Source: Clostridia bacterium (GTDB taxonomy: Bacteria > Bacillota > Clostridia > Christensenellales > Aristaeellaceae). From it: a stretch of 43,123 nucleotides of DNA. The translations under genes and the position numbers were made by a program. Location: positions 1 to 43,123 of the forward strand of contig JAFXBE010000008.1 of NCBI GenBank assembly GCA_017516765.1, read 5' to 3'. This document shows, piece by piece, positions 15,513 to 23,047 of this stretch. The notes under the pieces were generated by a model, which searched no databases, had not been told where the DNA came from, and worked only from the letters and a program-made list of their open reading frames with translations. How positions within the stretch are numbered: position 1 is the stretch's first letter; each line of letters starts with the position of its first letter.

Positions 15513-15541
15513 TGGACGATTTGCCCCGTTTCCTGTACACT
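15513..15541 (+). promoter_or_regulatory. Possible promoter of the XRE regulator gene
   Basis: TGGACG (15513-15518), a 17-base spacer and TACACT (15536-15541). The -35 is weak. Confidence 0.35.
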
Positions 15542-15573
15542 GAGCAGGAACCTACAGGAAAGGATGATTCTTG

Positions 15574-16146
15574 ATGCTTTCGGAAAAGATCCGGCTTTGC
15601 CGCAAACAGGCGGGGCTTTCTCAGGAGGAATTGGCAGATCAACTGGAGGTGTCCCGTCAGGCAATCTCCAAGTGGGAGATGGGGCAGAGCGCGCCCGACC
15701 CGGAAAAGATCGTGCGCATGAGCGAACTGTTCGGCATTTCCACCGATGAGCTGCTCAAGGCGCAGCCTGCCCCGTCGGCTCCCCCTGCCCCTCAGCCCCA
15801 GACCCTGCGCCATGCGGGAAAGGTCTATATTATCGATATCAACAACCGCAAGCTGTCTGCCTTTGATACCTTCGAGCTGGAGACGGTAGGCTTTGGCGCA
15901 AAGGGCGAGGCCACCGTGCTGGGCGGTGGGCAGACCGGGCAGACCGTCCGGGTGCCGGTGTGCGGCTTGTACGGCATCGGCAAGGGCTTTCTGGGGCTGA
16001 AGCGGCGCACCCTGCTGGGCATGTATGCCACCATGGAAGACGCCCGCAAGGAACTGGAGCAGATCGCACAGACCGGCGGGGAGAGGGCCTCTTATCAGCT
16101 GCGGTATGCCTGCAGAATGGATGGAGTACGGATCGCGGAGGAATGA
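15574..16146 (+). CDS. XRE-family transcriptional regulator
   Basis: 190 residues. Residues 1-60 form a Cro/CI-type helix-turn-helix (SEKIRLCRKQAGLSQEELADQLEVSRQAISKWE, then a short helix ending STDELL). A Pro/Ala linker follows (residues 66-80), then an unassigned C-terminal domain with strands (KVYIIDINNRKLSAFDTFELE) and a Gly-rich loop GGGQTG. The ATG at 15574 is taken; a TTG one codon earlier is possible. The Nudix gene starts 38 bases downstream, so the two probably form one unit. Target genes and ligand are unknown. Confidence 0.88.
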   Translation: MLSEKIRLCRKQAGLSQEELADQLEVSRQAISKWEMGQSAPDPEKIVRMSELFGISTDELLKAQPAPSAPPAPQPQTLRHAGKVYIIDINNRKLSAFDTFELETVGFGAKGEATVLGGGQTGQTVRVPVCGLYGIGKGFLGLKRRTLLGMYATMEDARKELEQIAQTGGERASYQLRYACRMDGVRIAEE

Positions 16147-16184
16147 CCTTCTGCGCAACAAACAGGAACGAACGGGAGAAGCGT

Positions 16185-16640
16185 ATGGAGATCGGGCAGA
16201 ACAATGACAGCGGATGCTTTACCCTGCGGGCTGCCGCATTGATCCTGCGGGATGGCTGTGTACTGCTGGTCAAGAGCGACAGGTATGACTGCTTCTATAC
16301 CATCGGCGGAGGGGTTCGTCAAAACGAGGCTTCCGCCGATGCGGCGATCCGGGAATGCCGGGAGGAGACCGGCTGTTCTTTTGAGATCGACCGGCTGGTT
16401 TTCGTGCAGGAGCGGTTCTACACGGCAGATCAGGTTCCCCACCACGAGGTCACCTTCTTTTATCTGATGAAGGACAGCGGCTTTGCCATCGAAAACGGCA
16501 TGACCACCGACCAAAGCAGCGAGCATCTGTATTGGATCCCTGTGGAGGAACTGGATAGCAGGAAGATAGTCCCCGGTTTTCTGTGTACCGCTTTGAAGGA
16601 ACTGCCGATGGAAACGGTTCATATCATTTCCCGCGAATAA
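16185..16640 (+). CDS. Nudix hydrolase
   Basis: 151 residues. The Nudix box G-x5-E-x7-R-E-x-x-E-E-x-G is complete at 42-64 (GGGVRQNE, then REC, REETGC), so it should bind Mg and hydrolyse a nucleoside diphosphate linked to another group. The ATG at 16185 follows GGGAG. It is probably co-transcribed with the XRE regulator. Substrate cannot be told from sequence; small stand-alone Nudix proteins act on dNTPs, NDP-sugars or similar compounds. Confidence 0.92.
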   Translation: MEIGQNNDSGCFTLRAAALILRDGCVLLVKSDRYDCFYTIGGGVRQNEASADAAIRECREETGCSFEIDRLVFVQERFYTADQVPHHEVTFFYLMKDSGFAIENGMTTDQSSEHLYWIPVEELDSRKIVPGFLCTALKELPMETVHIISRE

Positions 16641-16660
16641 CTGTAAAACGCCAATACAAT

Positions 16661-16696
16661 CAAAACCGCCGGGCTGAAAACAGTCCGGCGGTTTTG
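16661..16696. terminator. Bidirectional terminator between the Nudix and PEBP genes
   Basis: CAAAACCGCCGG / CCGGCGGTTTTG, a perfect 12-base inverted repeat with A- and T-tracts in the stem, between convergent genes. Confidence 0.88.
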
Positions 16697-16699
16697 TAC

Positions 16700-17167
16700 T
16701 CACGGCTTCCGAAACGTTCCCGTAACTTCGCCCTTTTGCAGGATATGCCCCTGCGCCTTCTTCAGAAAGCCATTTTTGAAGGTGTTGGCGGAAAGGTCGA
16801 TGGTGCAGTCCAGCGCATACAGGGTAAAGCGGTAGGTATGGCTTGCACCTTTGGGCGGCTTCGGCCCCGCATAGCGGTGCATGCCGTAGGCAAGCCCCTG
16901 CACGGCGTTCTGGCCGGTGCGCTTGCCTGCCGGGAGCCCTTCAGGGATGCGGCTCTCCGGGGGCAGGTTCCAGACCACCCAATGGGTAAAGCCCCTGATG
17001 GGGTGGCTCAGATCCTCCAGCGTAACGGCGAGGGTCTTGGCAGCGGGCGAAAGGTTATCGATCACGAATGCCGGGGAAAGATCCTGCCCCCAGCCCGTGT
17101 GTTCGGGGCGGAAACAGCCCTTCCCGTCGATAGCGCTGCAGGTGAAGAAAAGCCGGTCTGTCTGCAT
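16700..17167 (-). CDS. YbhB/YbcL-type PEBP (Raf kinase inhibitor-like) protein
   Basis: 155 residues, a usual length for bacterial phosphatidylethanolamine-binding-like proteins. Family blocks: GWGQDLSPAF, LEDLSHPIRGFTHWVVWNLP (the D-P/H ligand pocket) and YAGPKPPKGASHTYRFTLYALD. Cytoplasmic, no signal peptide. Its role in bacteria is not established. The ATG at 17167 follows AAGGAGG. Only a terminator separates it from the degV gene upstream, so it likely has its own promoter. Confidence 0.92.
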   Translation of the reverse strand: MQTDRLFFTCSAIDGKGCFRPEHTGWGQDLSPAFVIDNLSPAAKTLAVTLEDLSHPIRGFTHWVVWNLPPESRIPEGLPAGKRTGQNAVQGLAYGMHRYAGPKPPKGASHTYRFTLYALDCTIDLSANTFKNGFLKKAQGHILQKGEVTGTFRKP

Positions 17168-17205
17168 GGGGCAGAAACCTCCTTGGCGGTATTCTTAGAA
17201 AACAG

Positions 17206-17248
17206 GAAAAGCTGCACCGTGCAGTTCGGCGTTGCGGTGCAGCTTTTC
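17206..17248 (-). terminator. Terminator of the degV gene
   Basis: GAAAAGCTGCACCG / CGGTGCAGCTTTTC, a 14-base perfect stem right after the minus-strand stop, with a T-rich 3' flank on that strand. Confidence 0.85.
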
Positions 17249-17250
17249 GG

Positions 17251-18102
17251 TTATTCCTTTGCAATAAACAGCACGCCCAGCGTGCCCGGTCCGCAATGGC
17301 TGCTGATGACGCTGCCGGCACGGGTCACATGGATCTCGTGGAAGCGTCCAAGCCCCTCCAGCAGGGTCTTTACCTGCTGAATGGTTTCTTCGCTGCAGCC
17401 GGAATGGGTGATGAATACCCGATCCTTTTTGGCCTTCTGCAATTCGGGCAGCATATCCTCCACATATTCGGGCAGCACACGGCTCATCTTGCCGCGGTAT
17501 TTCTTGCTTACGCCCATCTTGCCGTCTGCCACCATGATTTTGGGATGCAGCTTCAGCATGCCGCCGGCCAGCGCAGCCACGCCGGAGCAACGGCCGCCCC
17601 GGTGCAGATAGGTGAGGGTATCCACCACGAAGCTGGAGCGTACCAGCGGGCGCATGGCCTTGATCCGTTCGGTGATCTCCAGCGCACTCTTGCCCTGCTT
17701 GGCAAGAATGGAGGCTTCAATGGCCAGAAGACCGATGCCGGTGGACAGGTTGCGGCTGTTGATCACCGTTACCCGGTGGGAAGCCTTCAGGTCTTTGGCG
17801 GCAAGGCGCATGACATTGGCAGAGGTGGACATGCTTTCGGATACCGAGAAGCAGATCAGCTCGTAGTCTTCATCCAGCCAGGGCTTCATCACGGCCTTTG
17901 CGGTCTCGATGGAAGAGGCGGCGGTCTTGGGGGTGGTCTTGTTTTCGTCCGCCCAGCGATAGATCTCGTCCACGGTGATGTCGACACCGTCTTCGTAGGA
18001 TTCTTCGCCCAGCGTTACCTGCAGGGGCAGGATGGAGATATCATATCGTTCCAGAAGCTCCTGGGAAAGGTCGCACGTACTGTCTGAAATGATTTTGACC
18101 AT
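17251..18102 (-). CDS. DegV family fatty-acid-binding protein
   Basis: 283 residues, typical DegV/FakB length. These proteins hold a fatty acid and, as FakB, present it to the FakA kinase. Hallmarks: KIISDSTCDL at the start, ILPLQVTLGEESYEDG, TTPKTAASS, the central lipid-site S-E-S-x-S-T-S-A-N segment, RGGRCSG and FITHSGC. The ATG at 18102 begins a stand-alone transcription unit divergent from metK. No fakA is in the window, so FakB activity is likely but not certain. Confidence 0.93.
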   Translation of the reverse strand: MVKIISDSTCDLSQELLERYDISILPLQVTLGEESYEDGVDITVDEIYRWADENKTTPKTAASSIETAKAVMKPWLDEDYELICFSVSESMSTSANVMRLAAKDLKASHRVTVINSRNLSTGIGLLAIEASILAKQGKSALEITERIKAMRPLVRSSFVVDTLTYLHRGGRCSGVAALAGGMLKLHPKIMVADGKMGVSKKYRGKMSRVLPEYVEDMLPELQKAKKDRVFITHSGCSEETIQQVKTLLEGLGRFHEIHVTRAGSVISSHCGPGTLGVLFIAKE

Positions 18103-18227
18103 GTTGGGGTTTCACTCCGTTTGCAGTATTTGGGGATGATACCGCTACTATTATACTCCAAGAGTGCGGGAATGCAAAATCAATCTTTATTGAATTTGCG
18201 AAACGTTACATTTTTTAGGGAAATCCG

Positions 18228-18256
18228 TTGACAGGGGGCAGGCGGTCTGTTATACT
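18228..18256 (+). promoter_or_regulatory. metK promoter
   Basis: Perfect TTGACA (18228-18233), 17-base spacer and TATACT (18251-18256), the best promoter in the window. The 394-base gap 18103-18496 holds this promoter, the riboswitch and its terminator. Confidence 0.88.
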
Positions 18257-18274
18257 GTCAGCCGACAACCGAAC

Positions 18275-18378
18275 ACCTTATAAAGAGTGGTCGAGGGACG
18301 GGCCCGATGACACCCACCAACCTGCGCTGCGGCGTGAGGTGGCAAATCCCGCAGCGTGCATACGCTGGCAGATAAGGT
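18275..18378 (+). ncRNA. SAM-I (S-box) riboswitch
   Basis: Matches the S-box core in order: P1 arm CCTTAT (18276-18281) pairing with ATAAGG (18372-18377), then the conserved GAGGGA, GCCCGATGA, CCAACC, a variable hairpin, GGTGGCAAATCCCGCAG and the closing GATAAGG. S-box aptamers bind S-adenosylmethionine and cause premature termination. It lies about 12 bases after the predicted start of transcription and before a terminator, upstream of metK, whose product makes SAM, so this is direct end-product feedback. Confidence 0.95.
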
Positions 18379-18398
18379 TAAGAAGAAAGAACCCTTTT

Positions 18399-18429
18399 CG
18401 CGCCTGCCGTGCCGCAGGTGCGTTTTTTT
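18399..18429 (+). terminator. Riboswitch expression-platform terminator
   Basis: CGCGCCTGC / GCAGGTGCG stem (one G-U pair) with a 6-base loop and seven T, 20 bases after the aptamer. SAM binding would favour this stem. Confidence 0.88.
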
Positions 18430-18496
18430 GTGAAAAGTGCGCCTGACGTCCAAATGTTTCGGTTGATCGTACATAAACAAGGAGGAACATGACCGA

Positions 18497-19666
18497 ATGC
18501 GTACTGTATTTACCAGCGAATGTGTAACCGAGGGGCATCCCGACAAGGTATGCGACCAGATCAGCGATGCGGTGCTGGATGCGATCCTTGCACAGGATCC
18601 CGCCTCCCGCGTGGCCTGCGAGACCTGCGCCACCACCGGTATGGTGATGGTGATGGGCGAGATCACCACCAAGGCGCAGGTATCCATTCCCGATATTGCC
18701 CGTGAGGTGATCCGGGAGATCGGCTATGTGGGCGACGGGCTTGGCTTCAGCGCAGACAGCTGCGCCGTGATGACCGCCGTGCATGCCCAGAGCCCCGACA
18801 TCGCCATGGGTGTTGACCGCGCTCTGGAGACCCGCGATACCGACAAGACCGAGACCGGTGCAGGCGACCAGGGCATGATGTTCGGCTATGCCTGCAACGA
18901 GACTCCCGAAAGGATGCCGCTGCCCATCGCTCTGGCCCACCGCCTGACCGCCTGCCTGACCCGTGTGCGCAAGGAGGGTATCCTGCCCTGGCTGCGCCCC
19001 GACGGCAAGTCTCAGGTGACCGTGGTCTACGAGGATGGCAAGCCCGTTGCCGTGGATACGGTGGTGCTTTCCACCCAGCATGACGAGAGCATCTCCACCG
19101 AAGACCTGCGGGTGCAGATTTTGGAAAAGGTCATCAAGCCCACCATCCCCGCCGAACTGTGGCAGGAGGATACCAAGGTGTTCATCAACCCCACCGGGCG
19201 TTTTGTGCTGGGCGGCCCCGCCGGTGATACCGGTCTGACCGGGCGCAAGATCATCGTGGATACCTACGGCGGCTATGCCCGCCACGGCGGCGGCGCGTTC
19301 AGCGGCAAGGATCCCTCCAAGGTGGATCGTTCCGCCTGTTACGCTGCCCGCTATGTTGCCAAGAACATCGTTGCCGCCGGTCTGGCAGACCGCTGCGAGG
19401 TGGCTCTGGCTTATGCCATCGGCGTTGCGCAGCCTGTAAGCGTGCAGATCAACTCCTTCGGCACCGGCAAGCTGGATGACGAGCAGCTGGGTAAGCTGGT
19501 GGCCAAGCACTTCGACCTGTCCCCCGACGGTATCATCCGCATGCTGGATCTGCGCCGTCCCATCTACCGCCAGACCGCAGCCTACGGTCACTTCGGCCGC
19601 ACCGATGTGGATCTGCCCTGGGAGCATGAGGACAAGGCACAGGCGCTGGCTGCCGCGAACTGCTGA
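18497..19666 (+). CDS. metK: S-adenosylmethionine synthetase
   Basis: 389 residues, normal MetK length. It forms SAM from methionine and ATP in the cytoplasm. Family motifs are intact: [20 protein letters not shown] at the N terminus (substrate His and Asp), [12 protein letters not shown] (methionine-adenosyl loop), [24 protein letters not shown] and [17 protein letters not shown] (ATP and phosphate loops). The ATG at 18497 follows AAGGAGG. Expression is controlled by the upstream SAM-I riboswitch. Monocistronic, with a strong terminator. Confidence 0.98.
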   Translation: MRTVFTSECVTEGHPDKVCDQISDAVLDAILAQDPASRVACETCATTGMVMVMGEITTKAQVSIPDIAREVIREIGYVGDGLGFSADSCAVMTAVHAQSPDIAMGVDRALETRDTDKTETGAGDQGMMFGYACNETPERMPLPIALAHRLTACLTRVRKEGILPWLRPDGKSQVTVVYEDGKPVAVDTVVLSTQHDESISTEDLRVQILEKVIKPTIPAELWQEDTKVFINPTGRFVLGGPAGDTGLTGRKIIVDTYGGYARHGGGAFSGKDPSKVDRSACYAARYVAKNIVAAGLADRCEVALAYAIGVAQPVSVQINSFGTGKLDDEQLGKLVAKHFDLSPDGIIRMLDLRRPIYRQTAAYGHFGRTDVDLPWEHEDKAQALAAANC

Positions 19667-19679
19667 AATGAATAACAGT

Positions 19680-19722
19680 CAAGGGAACCGCCCGCTGTTG
19701 GGCAGTTCCCTTGTTTTTTTTT
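19680..19722 (+). terminator. metK terminator
   Basis: CAAGGGAAC...GTTCCCTTG stem with inner GCCC/GGGC pairing, followed by a run of nine T; overlaps the end of the convergent permease gene. Confidence 0.92.
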
Positions 19723-20455
19723 ATTTCAGCTCCTGTTTGCGGAAGGATCCGTAAGCGATGCCACCGGCAAGAACGATCCACAGCAGAGAGGCGGCAAAGG
19801 CGCACCACAGGTTTTGGGGACCGGCATCCACCAGCAGCAGAAAGGTCTGTCCTGCGGGGGTAAAGCGTATGAGCCCTTCTGCCCATGGGTGGGATACCAG
19901 CTCCTGCGCCAGCGTGTTGAGCCCCAGCGCCATAACCAGATTGGCGGCGATGGAAGCCCCCAGCGTTTTGACCACGACCGCCACCAGAAAGCAGTGGCTT
20001 GCAAAGGCAACCTCCGCCAGCGTGTACAGGGCAGCCCGAAGGATCACTTCCCGAAAAAAAGTGCTGCCTGTTTCGCCCATACCCTTGACCGAAAAGCTGA
20101 TGATGCCGCCCACTGCAAGGGTGCACAGGCAGTAGAGCGCGATGGTCAGAGAGAAGGAAAGCAGCTTCACCGAAACGATCGCACCCCGGCTGCAGCCCGC
20201 CATCACAGTCGCCTGGATCCTGCGTTCTTCAAAGTCTTTGGTCACGCGGATGCCCGCATGGATGCCCACAAAAAAGATGAGGAGGGCGTTGAAGTTGTTG
20301 CAGATCTGCAAAAAGACATCCAGCCCCGTGTTGCCTGTCTCCGAAAGGGGCGCAAGCCCCAGCAGCAAGGAGCACAGCATCAGCGCCGCCCCGATGCCCC
20401 AGCAGCTTTTGGCAGAAAAGGTCTCCTTCAGTTCCCATTTCAGCAGGCTCTTCAT
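19721..20455 (-). CDS. ABC transporter permease (BcrB/lantibiotic-immunity type)
   Basis: 244 residues from the ATG at 20455, which overlaps the ATPase stop by ATGA. It starts MKSLLKWELKETFSAKS, then about six hydrophobic segments (WGIGAALMLCSLLLGLA; ALLIFFVGIHAGI; IALYCLCTLAVGGII; VAFASHCFLVAVVV; SIAANLVMALGL; SLLWIVLAGGIAYG). This is the ABC-2/BcrB-like architecture that pairs with a BcrA-type ATPase to export bacitracin, lantibiotics or similar. It is the second gene of a two-gene operon. No two-component system is adjacent, so the substrate is open. Confidence 0.88.
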   Translation of the reverse strand: MKSLLKWELKETFSAKSCWGIGAALMLCSLLLGLAPLSETGNTGLDVFLQICNNFNALLIFFVGIHAGIRVTKDFEERRIQATVMAGCSRGAIVSVKLLSFSLTIALYCLCTLAVGGIISFSVKGMGETGSTFFREVILRAALYTLAEVAFASHCFLVAVVVKTLGASIAANLVMALGLNTLAQELVSHPWAEGLIRFTPAGQTFLLLVDAGPQNLWCAFAASLLWIVLAGGIAYGSFRKQELK

Positions 20456-21363
20456 TGCGCATTCCTCCCCAGCAGCTTCATGTAGTATTCTTCCAGCGTG
20501 GTTTCGTGCCTTTCCAGCGCAGTGACCAGAATGCGGGCATCGAACAGCCACCGGGCAATGCTTTCGGCGGATACCCCATCGTACACCCGGATGGCGCTGC
20601 CCTCCGGCGCTGCCTGCTGCACGCCGTTGGCATGGAGCACCTCCAGCGCACGGTCGGGTTCTCCGGTCTCCAGCAGGATGCAGGAGGCGCAGCGGTCGTC
20701 CAGCTCTGCTTTGGAAAGGGTCTCCACGATCCGTCCGTGGGAGATGATGATGTAATCGGTCACCAGCTGGTACAGCTCCGCAAGGATGTGGCTGGAGATG
20801 AGGATGGTGATGCCGTCCTCAGTGCAGAGGGAACGCAGCAGCTCCCGAACCGCCACCATGCCCATGGGATCCAGCCCGTTTACCGGCTCGTCCAGGATCA
20901 GCAGCTCGGGATCGTTGACCAGCGCCAGCGCAATGCCCAGCCTCTGCTTCATGCCCAGAGAGAAATCCTTTACCTTCTTGTTCTGTACATCCCCAAGCCC
21001 CACCCGCTGCAGCAGCTGCCGGGCGTGGGCAGGGTCTTTCCTGCCAAAAAGAAGCTGCTGCATGTGCAGGTTTTCCGATGCAGTCTTGTTCAGCGACAGG
21101 ATGGGGCGTTCCACCAGACAGCCCATCCGCCTGCGTGCAGCCTGCAGGGCTTTGGGGGCGGTCTCGCCGAAAAGCTCCACAGCCCCTTCGGCGGCGGGGC
21201 TGAGCCCGGTAACAGCGCGGATGGTGGTGGTCTTTCCTGCACCGTTTTCGCCGATAAAACCGTAGATATGCCCTTTCTTTACGCTGAAGCTGACATTCTT
21301 TACGGCGGTCTTGGTTCCGTAGGTCTTGGTCAGGTCATGCAGACGGAGGATGGTATCGCTCAT
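20452..21363 (-). CDS. ABC transporter ATP-binding protein (BcrA-like)
   Basis: 303 residues. Complete nucleotide-binding domain: Walker A GENGAGKTT, signature FSLGMKQRLG, Walker B LLILDEPVNGLDP and the switch His in SSHI. The C-terminal 90 residues form the extra domain usual in BcrA-like exporters. The ATG at 21363 follows AAAGGAG. It forms a translationally coupled pair with the permease. Likely role is export of, or immunity to, a peptide or lipid-targeting antibiotic; this is a family-based inference. Confidence 0.92.
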   Translation of the reverse strand: MSDTILRLHDLTKTYGTKTAVKNVSFSVKKGHIYGFIGENGAGKTTTIRAVTGLSPAAEGAVELFGETAPKALQAARRRMGCLVERPILSLNKTASENLHMQQLLFGRKDPAHARQLLQRVGLGDVQNKKVKDFSLGMKQRLGIALALVNDPELLILDEPVNGLDPMGMVAVRELLRSLCTEDGITILISSHILAELYQLVTDYIIISHGRIVETLSKAELDDRCASCILLETGEPDRALEVLHANGVQQAAPEGSAIRVYDGVSAESIARWLFDARILVTALERHETTLEEYYMKLLGRNAQ

Positions 21364-21506
21364 CTTGGGAGGCTCCTTTCGTTGGTACGGTGTTTATGAT
21401 AGCGTGGCAGTCTTGCATTTCTGTAAGCGAAACCTTAACGGGATATGAAAGTTGCCCCGTTGCCGGAAAACAGTGCACGGCATGGTGCAGGAACCATCCG
21501 CACCTC

Positions 21507-21535
21507 TTGCCATCCCATCCACAATCCAGTACAAT
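21507..21535 (+). promoter_or_regulatory. Putative promoter of the rqcP-ispD-ispF-comEC-holA operon
   Basis: TTGCCA (21507-21512), a 17-base spacer and TACAAT (21530-21535), 53 bases before the rqcP start. Confidence 0.65.
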
Positions 21536-21588
21536 AGAACTGTATGCGGTCTTTTGCCGCAGCCAAAAGGAAAGGAAGGGCAACGATC

Positions 21589-21870
21589 ATGCGTCTGGAT
21601 AAATTTCTGAAGGTCTCCCGCATCATCAAACGCCGCACAGTGGCCAACGAAGCCTGCTCCGGCGGGCGCGTCAGCCTGAACGGCAAGGTAGCGAAGCCCG
21701 GCGCCGAGGTAAAGGTGAACGACATTCTGGAGATCCGCTTCGGCAACCGGGTAGGCCGCTACCGCATCTTCGAGGTAAAAGAAGTGGTGCGCAAGGAAGG
21801 CGCAGCCGATATGTACGAAGTGCTGGAAGAGGATGCCGCCACCAAGGCAGAACGGGGCGCAGAGGAATGA
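21589..21870 (+). CDS. rqcP: S4-domain RNA-binding protein RqcP (YabO)
   Basis: 93 residues starting MRLDKFLKVSRIIKRRT, the S4 signature of the Hsp15/YabO group. It matches B. subtilis RqcP closely from memory, including RISLNG-type loop, an EVKVNDILEIRFG-type segment and a central AADMYEVL. RqcP works with RqcH on stalled 50S subunits to add alanine tails in ribosome quality control. The ATG at 21589 follows AAAGGAAGG; the longer upstream frame lacks a site. It overlaps ispD by ATGA and opens a five-gene operon. Confidence 0.9.
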   Translation: MRLDKFLKVSRIIKRRTVANEACSGGRVSLNGKVAKPGAEVKVNDILEIRFGNRVGRYRIFEVKEVVRKEGAADMYEVLEEDAATKAERGAEE

Positions 21871-22574
21871 TCAGCTATGCTGTTGTTCTGGGCGGCGGCA
21901 GCGGGCAGCGCATGGGTGCAGGTGTGAATAAGGTGCTCCTGCCCATACGCGGCGTGCCTGCCATTGTGCGTTCGCTTGCACCCTTTTCTGCGCTGTGCAG
22001 GGGTGCGGTGGTGGTCGCCCGGGCGGAGGAAGTGGAGGATATGAAGACCCTTCTGCGCCGCTATGGGATGAGCCGCTTTGTGCTGGCGGTGGTTGCCGGG
22101 GGCGATACCCGGCAGGCATCGGTGAAAAACGGCATGGATGCCCTGCCCGCCGATGCGGAAGCTGTTCTGGTGCACGACGGCGCACGCTGCCTTGTTACCG
22201 AGGATGTGATCGCCCGTGTGCTCGCCGGTATCGAGAAAAACGGCAATGCGGTCGCTGCCGTGCCGGTGACCGATACCATCAAGCGGGCGCAGCCGGACGG
22301 GCTGGTGCAGGAGACGCTGGAGCGTTCTGAACTGTACGCCATGCAGACCCCGCAGGGCTTTTTGGCTTCCGATCTGTTTACTGCTCATCAGAAGGCTGCA
22401 CAGGAGAACTATCTGGGCACCGACGATGCTGCGCTGGTGGAATATCTGGGCAAGCCTGTCTACCTGACCGAGGGCAGCCGGGAGAACCTGAAGCTGACCA
22501 CTCCGGTGGATCTGGCGTTTGCCGAAGCCATCCTGCGGGATCGGGAAGAAAGAGAGGCGGTCAAGGGATGCTGA
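21867..22574 (+). CDS. ispD: 2-C-methyl-D-erythritol 4-phosphate cytidylyltransferase
   Basis: 235 residues, normal for IspD, third step of the MEP isoprenoid pathway: CTP plus MEP gives CDP-methylerythritol. Motifs: LGGGSGQRMG (CTP loop, the usual A-A-G replaced by L-G-G), NKVLLPI, VHDGARCLV, AAVPVTDTIK, YAMQTPQGF and GTDDAALVE. Overlaps rqcP by 4 bases and ispF by 7, so translation is coupled through all three. Confidence 0.95.
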   Translation: MISYAVVLGGGSGQRMGAGVNKVLLPIRGVPAIVRSLAPFSALCRGAVVVARAEEVEDMKTLLRRYGMSRFVLAVVAGGDTRQASVKNGMDALPADAEAVLVHDGARCLVTEDVIARVLAGIEKNGNAVAAVPVTDTIKRAQPDGLVQETLERSELYAMQTPQGFLASDLFTAHQKAAQENYLGTDDAALVEYLGKPVYLTEGSRENLKLTTPVDLAFAEAILRDREEREAVKGC

Positions 22575-23047
22575 GGATCGGACACGGAATGGATGTACAC
22601 CGTCTGGTGGAAGGGCGCAAGCTGATCCTTTGCGGCGTGGAGGTTCCCCACACGCTGGGTCTTCTGGGACACAGCGATGCGGATGTGGCCACCCATGCCC
22701 TGATGGACGCTTTGCTGGGGGCGGCAGCCCTTGGCGATATCGGCAAGCTGTTCCCGGATACGGATATGCAGTACAAGGGCGCGGATTCTGTTGAACTGCT
22801 GAAGACAGTCATGGCGCACCTGAAGGAAAAGGGCTATGCCCCGGTCAATGCCGATGTGACCATCGTTGCCCAGAAGCCCAAACTTCGCCCGTACATCGAT
22901 CAGATGCGGGCACGGCTGGCACAGGCGATGGGGCTGGATACGGATCTGGTGAACGTGAAAGCCACCACTACCGAGCATATGGGCTTCGAGGGCGAGGAAA
23001 AAGGCATTTCCGCCCATGCGGTATGCCTGATCGAAACCATCGGATGA
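22568..23047 (+). CDS. ispF: 2-C-methyl-D-erythritol 2,4-cyclodiphosphate synthase
   Basis: 159 residues, usual for the IspF trimer. It closes CDP-methylerythritol 2-phosphate to the cyclic diphosphate. Zinc and substrate motifs are intact: RIGHGMDVHRL (D and H ligands), LGHSDADVATHALMDALLGAA, GDIGKLFPD and ATTTEHMGFEG. Adjacent to ispD as in many bacteria; ispE is not in the window. Its stop overlaps the comEC start. Confidence 0.97.
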   Translation: MLRIGHGMDVHRLVEGRKLILCGVEVPHTLGLLGHSDADVATHALMDALLGAAALGDIGKLFPDTDMQYKGADSVELLKTVMAHLKEKGYAPVNADVTIVAQKPKLRPYIDQMRARLAQAMGLDTDLVNVKATTTEHMGFEGEEKGISAHAVCLIETIG

